Source of the DNA: Tannerella sp.
GTDB lineage: Bacteria; Bacteroidota; Bacteroidia; Bacteroidales; Tannerellaceae
NCBI GenBank assembly: GCA_031285565.1
Contig: JAITVY010000035.1
Location: 186,001-250,000, forward strand
DNA length: 64,000 nucleotides
Direction of reading: 5' to 3'
Shown: in pieces, positions 53,534 through 61,758 of the stretch
Position numbering within the stretch: position 1 is the stretch's first letter
Layout: each line of letters begins with the position of its first letter
Notes under the pieces: generated by a model
What the model was told of the DNA's origin: nothing
What the model saw: the letters and a program-made list of their open reading frames with translations, nothing else
Database searches by the model: none
Position numbers and translations under genes: made by a program

Positions 53534-54454
53534 ATGAACATCGAATATGCAATCATAGTAAAAAATAAAACAAGGCTTCAGAGTTTGATCGAACGTTTCA
53601 ATACAAAATCTCAGGCTAAGTTTTACATTGAAAGACAGGGAGGAGATTTTCATGACTACGAAGAAGAAAATAACATTTTCCATGAATCCCTACATTCCCT
53701 GCAATCACAGTTATCCGGAATAATAAAGCACAAAATTGTGGATCGCACATATCTCCCATCCTACCTATTTTCAGAGAAAAACCTGATCGTTGTCATTGGA
53801 CAGGATGGCTTAGTAGCAAACACCGCGAAATACTCACATGGCAGACCTATCGTGGCTGTAAACCCTGATAAGCAACGATACGATGGTATCCTATTGCCTT
53901 TCAACACTGGAAATTTTACCAAAGGAGTCGAAAATGTCCTGTCCGGCAACTATCAATCCAGAAAAGTCAGCTTTGCGGAAGCATGTTTAAACGATGGGCA
54001 AAGACTTCTGGCGTTCAACGATTTATTCATAGGTGCATCATCACATATATCAGCCAGGTACAAACTGTCTTTCAATAATATTATGGAAGAACAATCTTCC
54101 AGCGGAATAATCGTATCCACAAAAGCAGGCTCTACCGGATGGTTAAGTTCTGTCTTTAACATGGCTTATGGTGTTACCCGGTTATTCGAAAAAAACATCA
54201 CGCTCAAACAGCCAAAGTTAAAAGACGATCAACTGCTCTTCGCTGTTCGTGAACCTTTCAAAAGTCTCCGCACGCAAACAGATATATCCGTAGGACTGAT
54301 AAACAACCAAAAACACCTTCGCATTGAATCATTAATGCCTGCAGGAGGAGTAATATTTAGTGACGGGATAGAATCTGACTTTCTGCAATTCAACAGCGGA
54401 ACCATCGCAACCATCCGTATAGCCAACGAAACCGCCAATCTGGTGAATATGTAA
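53534..54454 (+). CDS. NAD kinase-like protein with altered signature
   Basis: 306 aa from the ATG at 53534; the upstream ATG at 53477 would add a CAATT spacer translated as junk (HFQFSIILTTTNYL). The fold is of the NAD/diacylglycerol kinase family: VVIGQDGLVANTAKY (GQDG at 89-92 in place of the usual GGDG), FNDLFIGASSHISARY (162 on) and SGIIVSTKAGSTGWLSS (191 on), equal to the NAD-kinase phrases NDxxI, GDGxxxSTPTGSTAY. The first Gly of GGDG is replaced by Gln, so the phosphate-donor site may differ. Next to Nudix/PARG/NADAR genes it would fit NAD-derivative metabolism. 41 bp from the next gene. Confidence 0.8.
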   Translation: MNIEYAIIVKNKTRLQSLIERFNTKSQAKFYIERQGGDFHDYEEENNIFHESLHSLQSQLSGIIKHKIVDRTYLPSYLFSEKNLIVVIGQDGLVANTAKYSHGRPIVAVNPDKQRYDGILLPFNTGNFTKGVENVLSGNYQSRKVSFAEACLNDGQRLLAFNDLFIGASSHISARYKLSFNNIMEEQSSSGIIVSTKAGSTGWLSSVFNMAYGVTRLFEKNITLKQPKLKDDQLLFAVREPFKSLRTQTDISVGLINNQKHLRIESLMPAGGVIFSDGIESDFLQFNSGTIATIRIANETANLVNM

Positions 54455-54495
54455 TTCAAAATAACTACATTCGCATAAATTATATCAATTTGCGG

Positions 54496-56994
54496 ATGAA
54501 CACCAATTATACAAACCAGGATCGGGGCGATCAGAAAAGCTACCGGCAATACCTGGAAGCAATGGATGCTATCTCGATAGAGAAAGTTGCTTCAGCCAGT
54601 GTCTTCTTCCAACCTGATAAAAACAATTTATTGGTAGATGTAGGCATGGCATCCGGAACAAGTACAGCCATTCTATCGCAGCTTTTTCCCGGAATGCAAA
54701 TAATGGGTATTGATATAAACCCAAAGATGATACAAATAGCGCAAGAGACGTACCATCAACCAAACCTGGCTTTTCGCGAAGATGACGGAGAAAAACTATT
54801 GACTTTTACTCCGGATACCGTCAGCGGATTTTTCAATTGTTCGGCAATCCATCATATCACATCGTACAATGGCTATGATAGTAACAGGGCATTCAATACA
54901 CTACGCCGGCAAGTAGAACTTCTGAAAGATAAAGGCATTCTCGTTGTACGTGATTTTGTAAAACCGGAAAATAAAGATGTGATCCTGGAATTATCTACAA
55001 TCGACAAACCGGACCGCCCGAACGATGCTGACCTCTTTGTTCAATTTTCAAAAACTGCACGCTCATTAGCCTCCCCTACTGAACAAGGGTTTCCCTTTGA
55101 AGAAATAAAGTCTGTAAAAAAAAATACCCGCTGGTTCCGTGCATTTTATACGGACATTACCGAATTTATCCGTCGCAAAGATTACTTTGCAAACTGGAAT
55201 GTCGAACTACAGGAAGAATACGGCTACTTTACCCAAAATGAATTTGAAGAAACCTTTCGTGAATTAGGTTTACGCATCATCCTTTCCAGCCCTATCTACA
55301 ACCAGTGGATTATCAATAACAGATACAAAGGGCAATTTACCATATACGACCTGGACGGAAAAGAAACAGGCTTCCCTCCTACCAACTACCTGATTGCCGG
55401 TGAAAAAGTTCCCCTGGGTAAGCAAATACATCTTATAAGATATTTACCTGTAAAAGAGAATTCTTTCCTGCACTATTCTTCATATCAGAACACAGATACA
55501 AAGAAAATATATGATGTAGTGGAACGTCCGAACAATGTAATCGACATTATTCCATATTATAATAGTGAAAATGGATACATGATACTGGCAAAGCATGGGT
55601 ATCCACGCCCATTGGCAAATGTAAAAACAGATAGTCCTACTTTGGATAATAAACATTACAGCGGGTATATACCTGAAGGAATAACCATTGGCGAAACCGA
55701 AAGCCTGGAGGCGACTTTAGAAAAACGTTTTGGTATAAGTAAAGACCTTTATTCCGGCATTACGCCATTACTCAACTATTATACTTCTCCCGGTGGAATT
55801 AATGAAAAAGTATCCTCGGTATCTATCAAGTTAAACAACCCTTCGGCAATAGTAAACAAACATCTGACACATGGATTTTCCGGTTTTAAAGAATCAGGAT
55901 ATATCCACGAATATAATGCCGCACAGTTGCTGAATACAGCACAAACAGGAGCTCTGGTCGAAGCACGGCTTGAATTGAACATTTATAATCTCTTTTTCCG
56001 GCACAACATCACCCTACCCAAATGGCTGGGAGAAAAGATAAAAATAAAATTCGAACAGTTTATCAAACCTATACAGTTCACAGAATTGTTATCTTTCCGT
56101 TCAAAAGACTATGAAAAAAGCGAGAAACAAGCTGGTTTTCTGACCATCCGCAGAGCCTGTTTTTCGGAAATGGGAATAGAAGATAGCAGCACCACGAGCG
56201 AATATGTATATCCTTCAACAGTAAGCTCAAATACACTGGTAACACTACCTGTCTTCAGGAAAGACGGGCAGGTCTTTGTCGGATTGGAAATACGGAGCCT
56301 ACCCGTTCCACAGATACATTCCGGCAATAGCACGATCATAACAACACCGGCAAAACGTCTACCTCACGAAATTTGTAACATACATGATCTGGAACAATAT
56401 ATTTCGAAAATGAAAATAGGCAAAGGAAAAGTAGAACGATACTACAAATTAGGTGAAAAATATTTCCCAAGTATCGGAATCACTACCGAACAGGTATATC
56501 CGTATGCCGTTTGCCTCGATCGTGCCGATAAGAGTCTCAAATGGGTTAGTCTGGCTGAATTATACCAACAAATAAACACCATTGAAGATGCCCATCTTTT
56601 GATATGCATAAGCAGATTGATACATGCTACCGGATTTTTGCCTCAGCAACATGTAAGGGATCTCAGTTTTGAAAACTTTATCGATTTTATAAACGACAAT
56701 TTCTATATAACTGACAAGAATATTACAAGGGAAATGTTTGTTGAAAAAGACCTCGGAATAACAGGCGATGACGGAGACGAATTTCTTCTGGCGATACAAG
56801 ACGAATTCGGGATAAATTTCTGCGACGAAACAGGTTCTTTAAATAAAGCCTTCGGTCTGAAAGAGAATGAATATCTGTTTCATAGCGAAGGCACTATGCT
56901 TTGGATACTAGGAGCCTTTTTCCCTGAAGACAACATCAAACCCCTGACCGTAGGACAACTCTATGATGTCATAGTAAACCTGTATCATAAGTAA
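54496..56994 (+). CDS. Methyltransferase fused to Nudix-like domains
   Basis: 832 aa from ATG 54496 (a TTG at 54490 is also in frame but less likely). Residues ~1-270 are a class I SAM methyltransferase: motif I VDVGMASGTS (47-56), GIDINPKM, then FNCSAIHHITSY. Residues ~315-500 look like a Nudix fold (IHLIRYLPVKENS, VIDIIPYYNSENGYMILAKHG, YSGYIPEGITIGETESLEATLEKRFGI) with an incomplete Nudix box; residues ~570-730 look like a second, more decayed one (NTLVTLPVFRKDGQVFVGLEIRS, WVSLAELYQQINTIEDAHLLICISRL). The final ~100 residues are helical. I know no characterised protein with this layout; modification or sensing of a nucleotide or RNA end is a guess. Confidence 0.7.
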   Translation: MNTNYTNQDRGDQKSYRQYLEAMDAISIEKVASASVFFQPDKNNLLVDVGMASGTSTAILSQLFPGMQIMGIDINPKMIQIAQETYHQPNLAFREDDGEKLLTFTPDTVSGFFNCSAIHHITSYNGYDSNRAFNTLRRQVELLKDKGILVVRDFVKPENKDVILELSTIDKPDRPNDADLFVQFSKTARSLASPTEQGFPFEEIKSVKKNTRWFRAFYTDITEFIRRKDYFANWNVELQEEYGYFTQNEFEETFRELGLRIILSSPIYNQWIINNRYKGQFTIYDLDGKETGFPPTNYLIAGEKVPLGKQIHLIRYLPVKENSFLHYSSYQNTDTKKIYDVVERPNNVIDIIPYYNSENGYMILAKHGYPRPLANVKTDSPTLDNKHYSGYIPEGITIGETESLEATLEKRFGISKDLYSGITPLLNYYTSPGGINEKVSSVSIKLNNPSAIVNKHLTHGFSGFKESGYIHEYNAAQLLNTAQTGALVEARLELNIYNLFFRHNITLPKWLGEKIKIKFEQFIKPIQFTELLSFRSKDYEKSEKQAGFLTIRRACFSEMGIEDSSTTSEYVYPSTVSSNTLVTLPVFRKDGQVFVGLEIRSLPVPQIHSGNSTIITTPAKRLPHEICNIHDLEQYISKMKIGKGKVERYYKLGEKYFPSIGITTEQVYPYAVCLDRADKSLKWVSLAELYQQINTIEDAHLLICISRLIHATGFLPQQHVRDLSFENFIDFINDNFYITDKNITREMFVEKDLGITGDDGDEFLLAIQDEFGINFCDETGSLNKAFGLKENEYLFHSEGTMLWILGAFFPEDNIKPLTVGQLYDVIVNLYHK

Positions 56995-57041
56995 CTACCC
57001 CTCATATCCAACTTTCTCTACCCAATTTTAATTCTTAACTT

Positions 57042-57893
57042 TTAATTTTTAATTACTTCAAACGCCCCTATATTCTCCTGCGTCTTACTCCGGTCAAAAA
57101 CAGCAAACACAATATTCTTGAATGCACCTGCATATTTACCGTCCTTTGTAAGAAAATACGCAAAATAACGGGCTACATCTTTCGGATCATTCCGGAAAAC
57201 GCCACAACCCCAGGCTCCCAGAATCAGCTTATCTACCCCCTGTAACAAAAAGACAGACAATATCTTGTCAAGACGCTCCATCATAACCTTTTCCGATTGT
57301 TCAAGTTCATCCTGGCGTTTATGTTGCATCATTGCACCGATATTTACAGCAGGACTGGTTAAAATATCCATTTCATAAGGTTGCTCCAACAGGATATCGT
57401 TATCATCTTTAAAAAATACAACGTCAGGACTATAAATCATATAATCTGAATACAAATAAGTATGCTGCGAACGATTATACTCATACATCTCCGTAAAATA
57501 CCTCATCTGTGTTGGATACAAAGTCGATGCCCTTGCAAGGCTTTCTTCCTGCGCTTGCGATCCACCCAGAAAACCGCCACCCGGATTTTTTGCTGAAGCA
57601 AAATTAAGGCAACCCACTCTCCCACCAGTCCCAACTAAATCTGTAGCAGCTTCCATCGAAGTGCAGTTTTTCACTTCGATAATAGTCTCATATTTTTTCT
57701 CCTGAAGTAACTTTTCAACATCTGATGCTGTATGCTGGAAATAATCAGGTGTATAAAGAACAGTAGCTTCTACCGATTTATCAATCCTGTCCTTCAACTG
57801 GATTTCTTTACCTGCAACACAATAATACCCTCTCTCAATGATATCTAAAGTCTCCTGGGCATTCTTTGCCCGTATATTTCTATTATTTGTCAT
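57042..57893 (-). CDS. Bacterial-type PARG macrodomain protein (TIGR02452-like)
   Basis: 283 aa. The PARG signature is intact: NPGGGFLGG (GGGF at 105-108) followed by QAQEESLARAS (QAQEE at 113-117, catalytic Glu pair), then LILGAWGCGVFRNDP and SPAVNIGAMM. The family hydrolyses (poly-)ADP-ribose or related acetal bonds. It is last in a minus-strand set after the Nudix regulator and the NADAR gene (60 bp gap), and convergent with the methyltransferase gene. With NADAR it suggests removal of ADP-ribose from nucleic acid or protein. Confidence 0.9.
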   Translation of the reverse strand: MTNNRNIRAKNAQETLDIIERGYYCVAGKEIQLKDRIDKSVEATVLYTPDYFQHTASDVEKLLQEKKYETIIEVKNCTSMEAATDLVGTGGRVGCLNFASAKNPGGGFLGGSQAQEESLARASTLYPTQMRYFTEMYEYNRSQHTYLYSDYMIYSPDVVFFKDDNDILLEQPYEMDILTSPAVNIGAMMQHKRQDELEQSEKVMMERLDKILSVFLLQGVDKLILGAWGCGVFRNDPKDVARYFAYFLTKDGKYAGAFKNIVFAVFDRSKTQENIGAFEVIKN

Positions 57894-57953
57894 TTCTTTT
57901 CTATTGTCGGCACTCCTTTTGCCATTTTACTAACTTTCTTTAATTGTCCACTG

Positions 57954-58526
57954 TCAATTATCAATTATCCCGTCCAGTCTATCCCTCACCTCCATTAAAG
58001 CAAAACCCAATAAGTTTGACCCTTTCCAAAGCCGGGGATTCTCTGCGTGTTCATGGCTCTGAGCCATCCCAATACCCCAGATACGATCCATTGGACTCGC
58101 CTCTACCAGCACCCGGTCTTTCGTATCCAACAAAAAGGCTTTCAAATCCGGATGCTGGGAGAACTTATGGTAATTGCCTTCACAAACAATATCAAAACAA
58201 TTTTCTCCCCATACTTTCGGATCAAAATTCCGTACTTTACGACCCAGCTTTTTTGCTTCAGCAGGAGATTTGGCTACTAATATCTTCTCCAGCATTTCTC
58301 TATCACTAAAAAGTACAGCCTTCTGTGCCATCATCCAATGTTCGGCAGTTGCATAACGTACATGATCGACCTCGAAAGCGCTTTGCCACCATTGGCTAAA
58401 GCACGATTTGGAAACCGAACCATCTTTCGATGGCGTATGCCCCCAAAAAAAGAGATATTTGACATTCTCCTTTTTCTCCTCCCTGCTTAACAACCATCCT
58501 AAATTATATGTGTTATATTTCATCAT
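57954..58526 (-). CDS. NADAR-family ADP-ribosyl glycohydrolase-like protein
   Basis: 190 aa, the usual length of a single NADAR (DUF1768/YbiA) domain. Hallmarks: FFWG (26-29), SQWW..FEVDHVRYATAEHWMMAQKA (44-70), NYHKFSQHPDLKAFLLDT and VEASPMDRIWGIG (141-153). Family members hydrolyse N-glycosidic bonds and have been shown to remove ADP-ribose from guanine in nucleic acids. It lies between the Nudix regulator and PARG genes on the minus strand, so all three probably act on the same ADP-ribose chemistry. Start MMKYNTY; either Met is possible. Confidence 0.92.
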   Translation of the reverse strand: MMKYNTYNLGWLLSREEKKENVKYLFFWGHTPSKDGSVSKSCFSQWWQSAFEVDHVRYATAEHWMMAQKAVLFSDREMLEKILVAKSPAEAKKLGRKVRNFDPKVWGENCFDIVCEGNYHKFSQHPDLKAFLLDTKDRVLVEASPMDRIWGIGMAQSHEHAENPRLWKGSNLLGFALMEVRDRLDGIIDN

Positions 58527-58649
58527 TTCTATTATTAAAAATAGTATATAGTTTGTTGAAATTTTGAATTTTGAATTGCTTAAAATTATCTGCGAAAATC
58601 CGCGTTAATCTGCGGTTCTACCAACTACTCTCTACTAACTACTTAATAA

Positions 58650-59351
58650 TTACAACTCAAAATAAAACCCCGTCTTACTCAACTCCTCATACCGGCTTTT
58701 ATCAAAACTATACAATTTAGGAGCCCGGTTACGCGCGCCCCTTTGCACCTCTTTCAAATCAATAAGCAAATCATAACCTAATATTTTCTTCCGGAAATTC
58801 CGGTCGTCAAGTTCCGTTTGTAATACAGTCTCATACAAATGATGCAAATCAGGCATCGTAAACTTCTCCGGCAACAATTCAAACCCTATCGGCTGATATT
58901 TTATCTTTCCTTTTAACCTGTCTTTTGCCAATTCCAGAATCCGGGCATGATCGAACGCCAGTTCAGGAACATCAGAGATTGAAAACCATTGGATATTAGT
59001 TGCATCTGTTCCGGCGTGCGCATGATAATCCGACAACTTCACTAATGCATAATACGCAATGCTGATTACCCGGTAACGGGGATCACGGTCAACATCTGAG
59101 AATGTATATAACTGTTCCATATAAATATTCTCAAGCCCTGTCTCCTGCACCAGTTTCCGCCTGGCACAGCTCTCCGCATCTTCATCCATATCAATAAAAC
59201 CACCCGGCAATGCCCATTTACCAAGATAGGGTTCGATACCCCTCTCTATCAATAACACCTTCAGTTCACCTTCATCAAAACCGAATATAACACAGTCAGT
59301 CGTAACAGCCGGTCTTGGATATTCATACGTATATTTTCCTTGCAATTCCAT
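58650..59351 (-). CDS. Nudix-type regulator (NrtR/AraR-like) with degenerate catalytic box
   Basis: 233 aa: Nudix domain (~12-140) followed by a winged-helix-like C-terminus (~150-233, ALPGGFIDMDEDAES..; FTMPDLHHLYETVLQTELDDRNFRKKILGYDLLI). The Nudix box G51..E57.. reads RKLVQETG instead of REUXEETG: the metal-binding Glu positions 66 and 69 are Lys and Gln, so hydrolysis is unlikely. NrtR-type proteins use such a domain to sense ADP-ribose or NAD-related ligands and repress NAD or sugar genes. It heads the NADAR-PARG unit and may control the island. Confidence 0.85.
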   Translation of the reverse strand: MELQGKYTYEYPRPAVTTDCVIFGFDEGELKVLLIERGIEPYLGKWALPGGFIDMDEDAESCARRKLVQETGLENIYMEQLYTFSDVDRDPRYRVISIAYYALVKLSDYHAHAGTDATNIQWFSISDVPELAFDHARILELAKDRLKGKIKYQPIGFELLPEKFTMPDLHHLYETVLQTELDDRNFRKKILGYDLLIDLKEVQRGARNRAPKLYSFDKSRYEELSKTGFYFEL

Positions 59352-59384
59352 TGTTTTATTTAGTTATTGTAGTTTTTACGGGAA

Positions 59385-59436
59385 CAAAGATGAGGACATT
59401 TTCTGAAACAACCAAATAGTTTGCGTAACAATTACG
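59385..59436 (-). promoter_or_regulatory. Promoter and possible operator of the Nudix/NADAR/PARG unit
   Basis: On the minus strand, CATCTTTG (59392-59385) resembles the -7 element, 33 bp from the Nudix gene ATG. An inverted repeat CGTAA-CAA-TTACG (59424-59436) lies about 32 bp upstream of it, where an operator would act. It shares the CGTAA/TTACG half-sites with the palindrome before the SPFH gene. Confidence 0.45.
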
Positions 59437-59618
59437 TATTCAATATAAAAAAAACGTTTATATACCTAGAAGATAGAAATATATTGTACGATTGTTTAAT
59501 ATACTTTCCAACTCCATTCATCTCAAAATAAATATATCCTCATAACCACACCTTTTTACTCTCGCCTTCCACACTCAACAAACAAATAACCTCATAATAG
59601 TAAAATAAAACCACCCTG

Positions 59619-59653
59619 CGCAAAAACAATGCGCAGACACATATTTACTTTGC
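59619..59653 (+). promoter_or_regulatory. Island-specific promoter before Y-RNA-like gene 4
   Basis: CGCAAAAACAATGCGC (59619-59634), part of a larger inverted repeat CTGCGCA...TGCGCAG, then 14 nt to TTTG of the -7 element (TACTTTGC, 59646-59653) and ATCATCAAACA. Same layout as before rsr and rtcB. The rest of this 513-bp intergenic region holds the Nudix operator on the left and Y RNA 4 on the right. Confidence 0.78.
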
Positions 59654-59688
59654 ATCATCAAACAAAATATCTTTATATGAAGCAATAA

Positions 59689-59800
59689 TACAAGTGTCGT
59701 AAGAAAGAAATACTTCGATAGCAAAGCCAAATAAATATGGGTTCGACTCCCAGCTAAGTCCGGGTGGGACAAAGCCTTTCTTTCTGATTGTTACCTTGTA
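59689..59800 (+). ncRNA. Y-RNA-like gene 4, short form
   Basis: Y-stem: TACAAG (59689-59694) with CTTGTA (59795-59800), internal loop TGTCGTA, then AGAAAGAAA (59702-59710) with TTTCTTTCT (59777-59785), all perfect. It contains the conserved TACTTCG and a T-arm TGGG-TTCGACT-CCCA (59738-59752) enclosed by TAGC/GCTA. No acceptor or D-arm of tRNA type. It starts 36 bp after the island promoter and ends 64 bp before the first nucleotidyltransferase gene, so it may be a processed leader of that operon. Confidence 0.75.
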
Positions 59801-59864
59801 AAATTCTTCATAATAACTTAAACAAATAAAGCACAAACATCACTCAAAACAAAAACTGACAGGT

Positions 59865-60614
59865 ATGAAAACAATAATAGAAAGAAAACTAACTGAAATA
59901 GAACAAACACATGAAATAAAAATACTTTATTCATGCGAATCCGGCAGCCGGGCATGGGGTTTTCCATCTCCCGACAGCGATTACGATGTTCGTTTTATAT
60001 ATTTGTATACACTGGAAGATTACCTGACAATACAACCCAAAAAAGATCATCTGTCTTTCCCGATAAATGACGAACTCGATATATCTGGCTGGGACATATC
60101 GAAAGTACTCCAATTGATAACAAAATCAAACACAACACCTTTCGAATGGCTGCAATCACCGGTAATATACAGGGAAAATCAGGCTCATAAAGAACAACTA
60201 TGGCAACTATCCCAAAACTATTTTTGTCCGCGAAGCAACATACACCATTATTTAGGCGTTGCACGCGGAGCAATGGAAACAATGCAAGACGAATACATAA
60301 AAATAAAAAAACTGTTTTATGTACTTCGACCGTTGCTTGCAGCCCTGTGGTGTGTAGAACGTGCCTCCATAGCACCGATGAATATACTTCCGTTAATGGA
60401 TTTATTATCCGGCGATCTGCAGGAAAAAATAGTATCTTTGATAAATCTGAAAGCGACTGCTACCGAAGGCTACCTGATAAAAATAGATACGGATTTAAAA
60501 CAATGGATAAACCAAACGTTCGATGATTGCTTAAAAGCATCACAACAAATGGGAAGAAAAACTTTTGAGATAGGAAAAGCCGATCAATTATTTAGAGAAA
60601 TAATACAAGCATAA
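59865..60614 (+). CDS. Nucleotidyltransferase (pol-beta superfamily, YcgL/COG3541-like), first of pair
   Basis: 249 aa. The minimal nucleotidyltransferase signature is present: GSRAWGF (27-33), then SDYDVRF (Asp39 and Asp41), and a probable third acidic residue in DELDISGWD. The helical C-terminal half (PRSNIHHYLGVARGAMETMQDEYIKIKKLFYVLRPLLAALW) resembles proteins annotated as predicted nucleotidyltransferases near RtcB in other genomes. It would transfer a nucleotide to an RNA end or other acceptor. Its TAA overlaps the next ATG by one base (TAATG), so the two are translationally coupled. Confidence 0.85.
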   Translation: MKTIIERKLTEIEQTHEIKILYSCESGSRAWGFPSPDSDYDVRFIYLYTLEDYLTIQPKKDHLSFPINDELDISGWDISKVLQLITKSNTTPFEWLQSPVIYRENQAHKEQLWQLSQNYFCPRSNIHHYLGVARGAMETMQDEYIKIKKLFYVLRPLLAALWCVERASIAPMNILPLMDLLSGDLQEKIVSLINLKATATEGYLIKIDTDLKQWINQTFDDCLKASQQMGRKTFEIGKADQLFREIIQA

Positions 60615-61678
60615 TGACGATACAGGAAATAAAAGAAAAAAGCCTGCTGCTTTTCGAATGCATAAGTGGTAGCAAAGCATATGGGTTAGATACGCCACAA
60701 TCAGATACAGATCTGAAAGGAGTCTTCTATCTGCCCAAAGAACAATTCTACGGACTGGACTATATACCACAGGTAAGTAATGAAACCAACGATGAGGTAT
60801 ATTATGAATTAGGGCGTTTTGTCGAACTACTATGCAAAAACAACCCTAACATACTCGAAGTACTCGCAACACCCGAAGAATGTGTCTTATATAAACACCC
60901 CTTAATGGATATGCTTCATATAGAAATGTTCTTATCCAAACTATGCAAAGACACTTTTGCCGGGTATGCTCTAACACAGATACGAAAAGCCCGGGGCTAC
61001 AAAAAGAAAGTGGTAAACCCGATGGATAAAGAACGTAAAACGATTCTCGACTTCTGCTATATAATGGACAACAACCTGTCTGTTCCCGTAAAAGAGTGGC
61101 TTGATAAAAAAGGCTATACACAGGATTTATGCGGATTAAGCTCCATATCACATGCCAAAGGAATGTATGCCATATTTTATGATGCGGACAACAAATACGA
61201 TTATCATGGTATAGCTGCAAAAGAATCTGCAAACGAAGTTTCACTATCATCCATACCAAAAGGAGAAAAACCTATTGGCTATCTATTCTGGAATATGGAA
61301 GCATACTCACTTTATTGCAAAGAATACAAGGAGTACTGGGACTGGGTAGCAGAACGTAACGATGCCCGCTATCAAACCAATATGGAACATGGCAAAAATT
61401 ACGATTCGAAAAATATGATGCACACCATACGCCTCTTGCAGGTTGCCGAAGAAATACTGCGTGACGGCAAACTCAATGTTAAGCGCCCAAACCGGGAACA
61501 ACTGCTTTCCATAAAATCGGGACATATGGATTACAATGACTTATTGGCTATAGCCGACCAACTGATGGAAAAAATAAAAGTATATTGTTTAACATCATCA
61601 TTACCCGATGCTCCCGATAAAAAACAGGCAGAAAGAGTTCTGGTGAAAATAAGGGAAGCATTATATGAATCAAAATAA
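60614..61678 (+). CDS. Nucleotidyltransferase (pol-beta superfamily, COG3541-like), second of pair
   Basis: 354 aa. Signature GSKAYG (19-24) and SDTDLKG (Asp31, Asp33), followed by a helical region (YYELGRFVELLCKNNPNILEVLATPEECVLYKHPLM, YALTQIRKARGYKKKVVNPMDKERKT) and a longer C-terminus (KNMMHTIRLLQVAEEILRDGKLNVKRPNREQLLSIKSGHMDYNDLLAIAD). Same family as the previous gene but clearly divergent and 100 residues longer, so the pair may recognise different acceptors or form a heteromer. It is followed 80 bp later by rtcB, which has its own copy of the island promoter. Confidence 0.85.
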   Translation: MTIQEIKEKSLLLFECISGSKAYGLDTPQSDTDLKGVFYLPKEQFYGLDYIPQVSNETNDEVYYELGRFVELLCKNNPNILEVLATPEECVLYKHPLMDMLHIEMFLSKLCKDTFAGYALTQIRKARGYKKKVVNPMDKERKTILDFCYIMDNNLSVPVKEWLDKKGYTQDLCGLSSISHAKGMYAIFYDADNKYDYHGIAAKESANEVSLSSIPKGEKPIGYLFWNMEAYSLYCKEYKEYWDWVAERNDARYQTNMEHGKNYDSKNMMHTIRLLQVAEEILRDGKLNVKRPNREQLLSIKSGHMDYNDLLAIADQLMEKIKVYCLTSSLPDAPDKKQAERVLVKIREALYESK

Positions 61679-61695
61679 TAAAATAATTCCCGCTA

Positions 61696-61730
61696 CGCAA
61701 AAACGTTGCGCTTCGCCATAGTTACTTTGC
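61696..61730 (+). promoter_or_regulatory. Island-specific promoter before rtcB
   Basis: CGCAAAAACGTTGCGC (61696-61711), then 14 nt to TTTG of the -7 element (TACTTTGC, 61723-61730) and ATCATCAATCAG; the rtcB ATG is 28 bp further. The box is internally palindromic here (GCAA..TTGC). Spacing equals that of the copy before Y RNA 4. Confidence 0.78.
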
Positions 61731-61758
61731 ATCATCAATCAGTAAAAAACGTAAAACA

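Noticed and set aside
54490..54495. TTG start of the methyltransferase-Nudix gene
   Set aside because: An ATG follows six bases later at 54496 and is the more usual start; the extra two residues add nothing.
51844..58580. CRISPR array
   Set aside because: The recurring CAATT phrases are too short, unevenly spaced and far apart; no cas genes are present.
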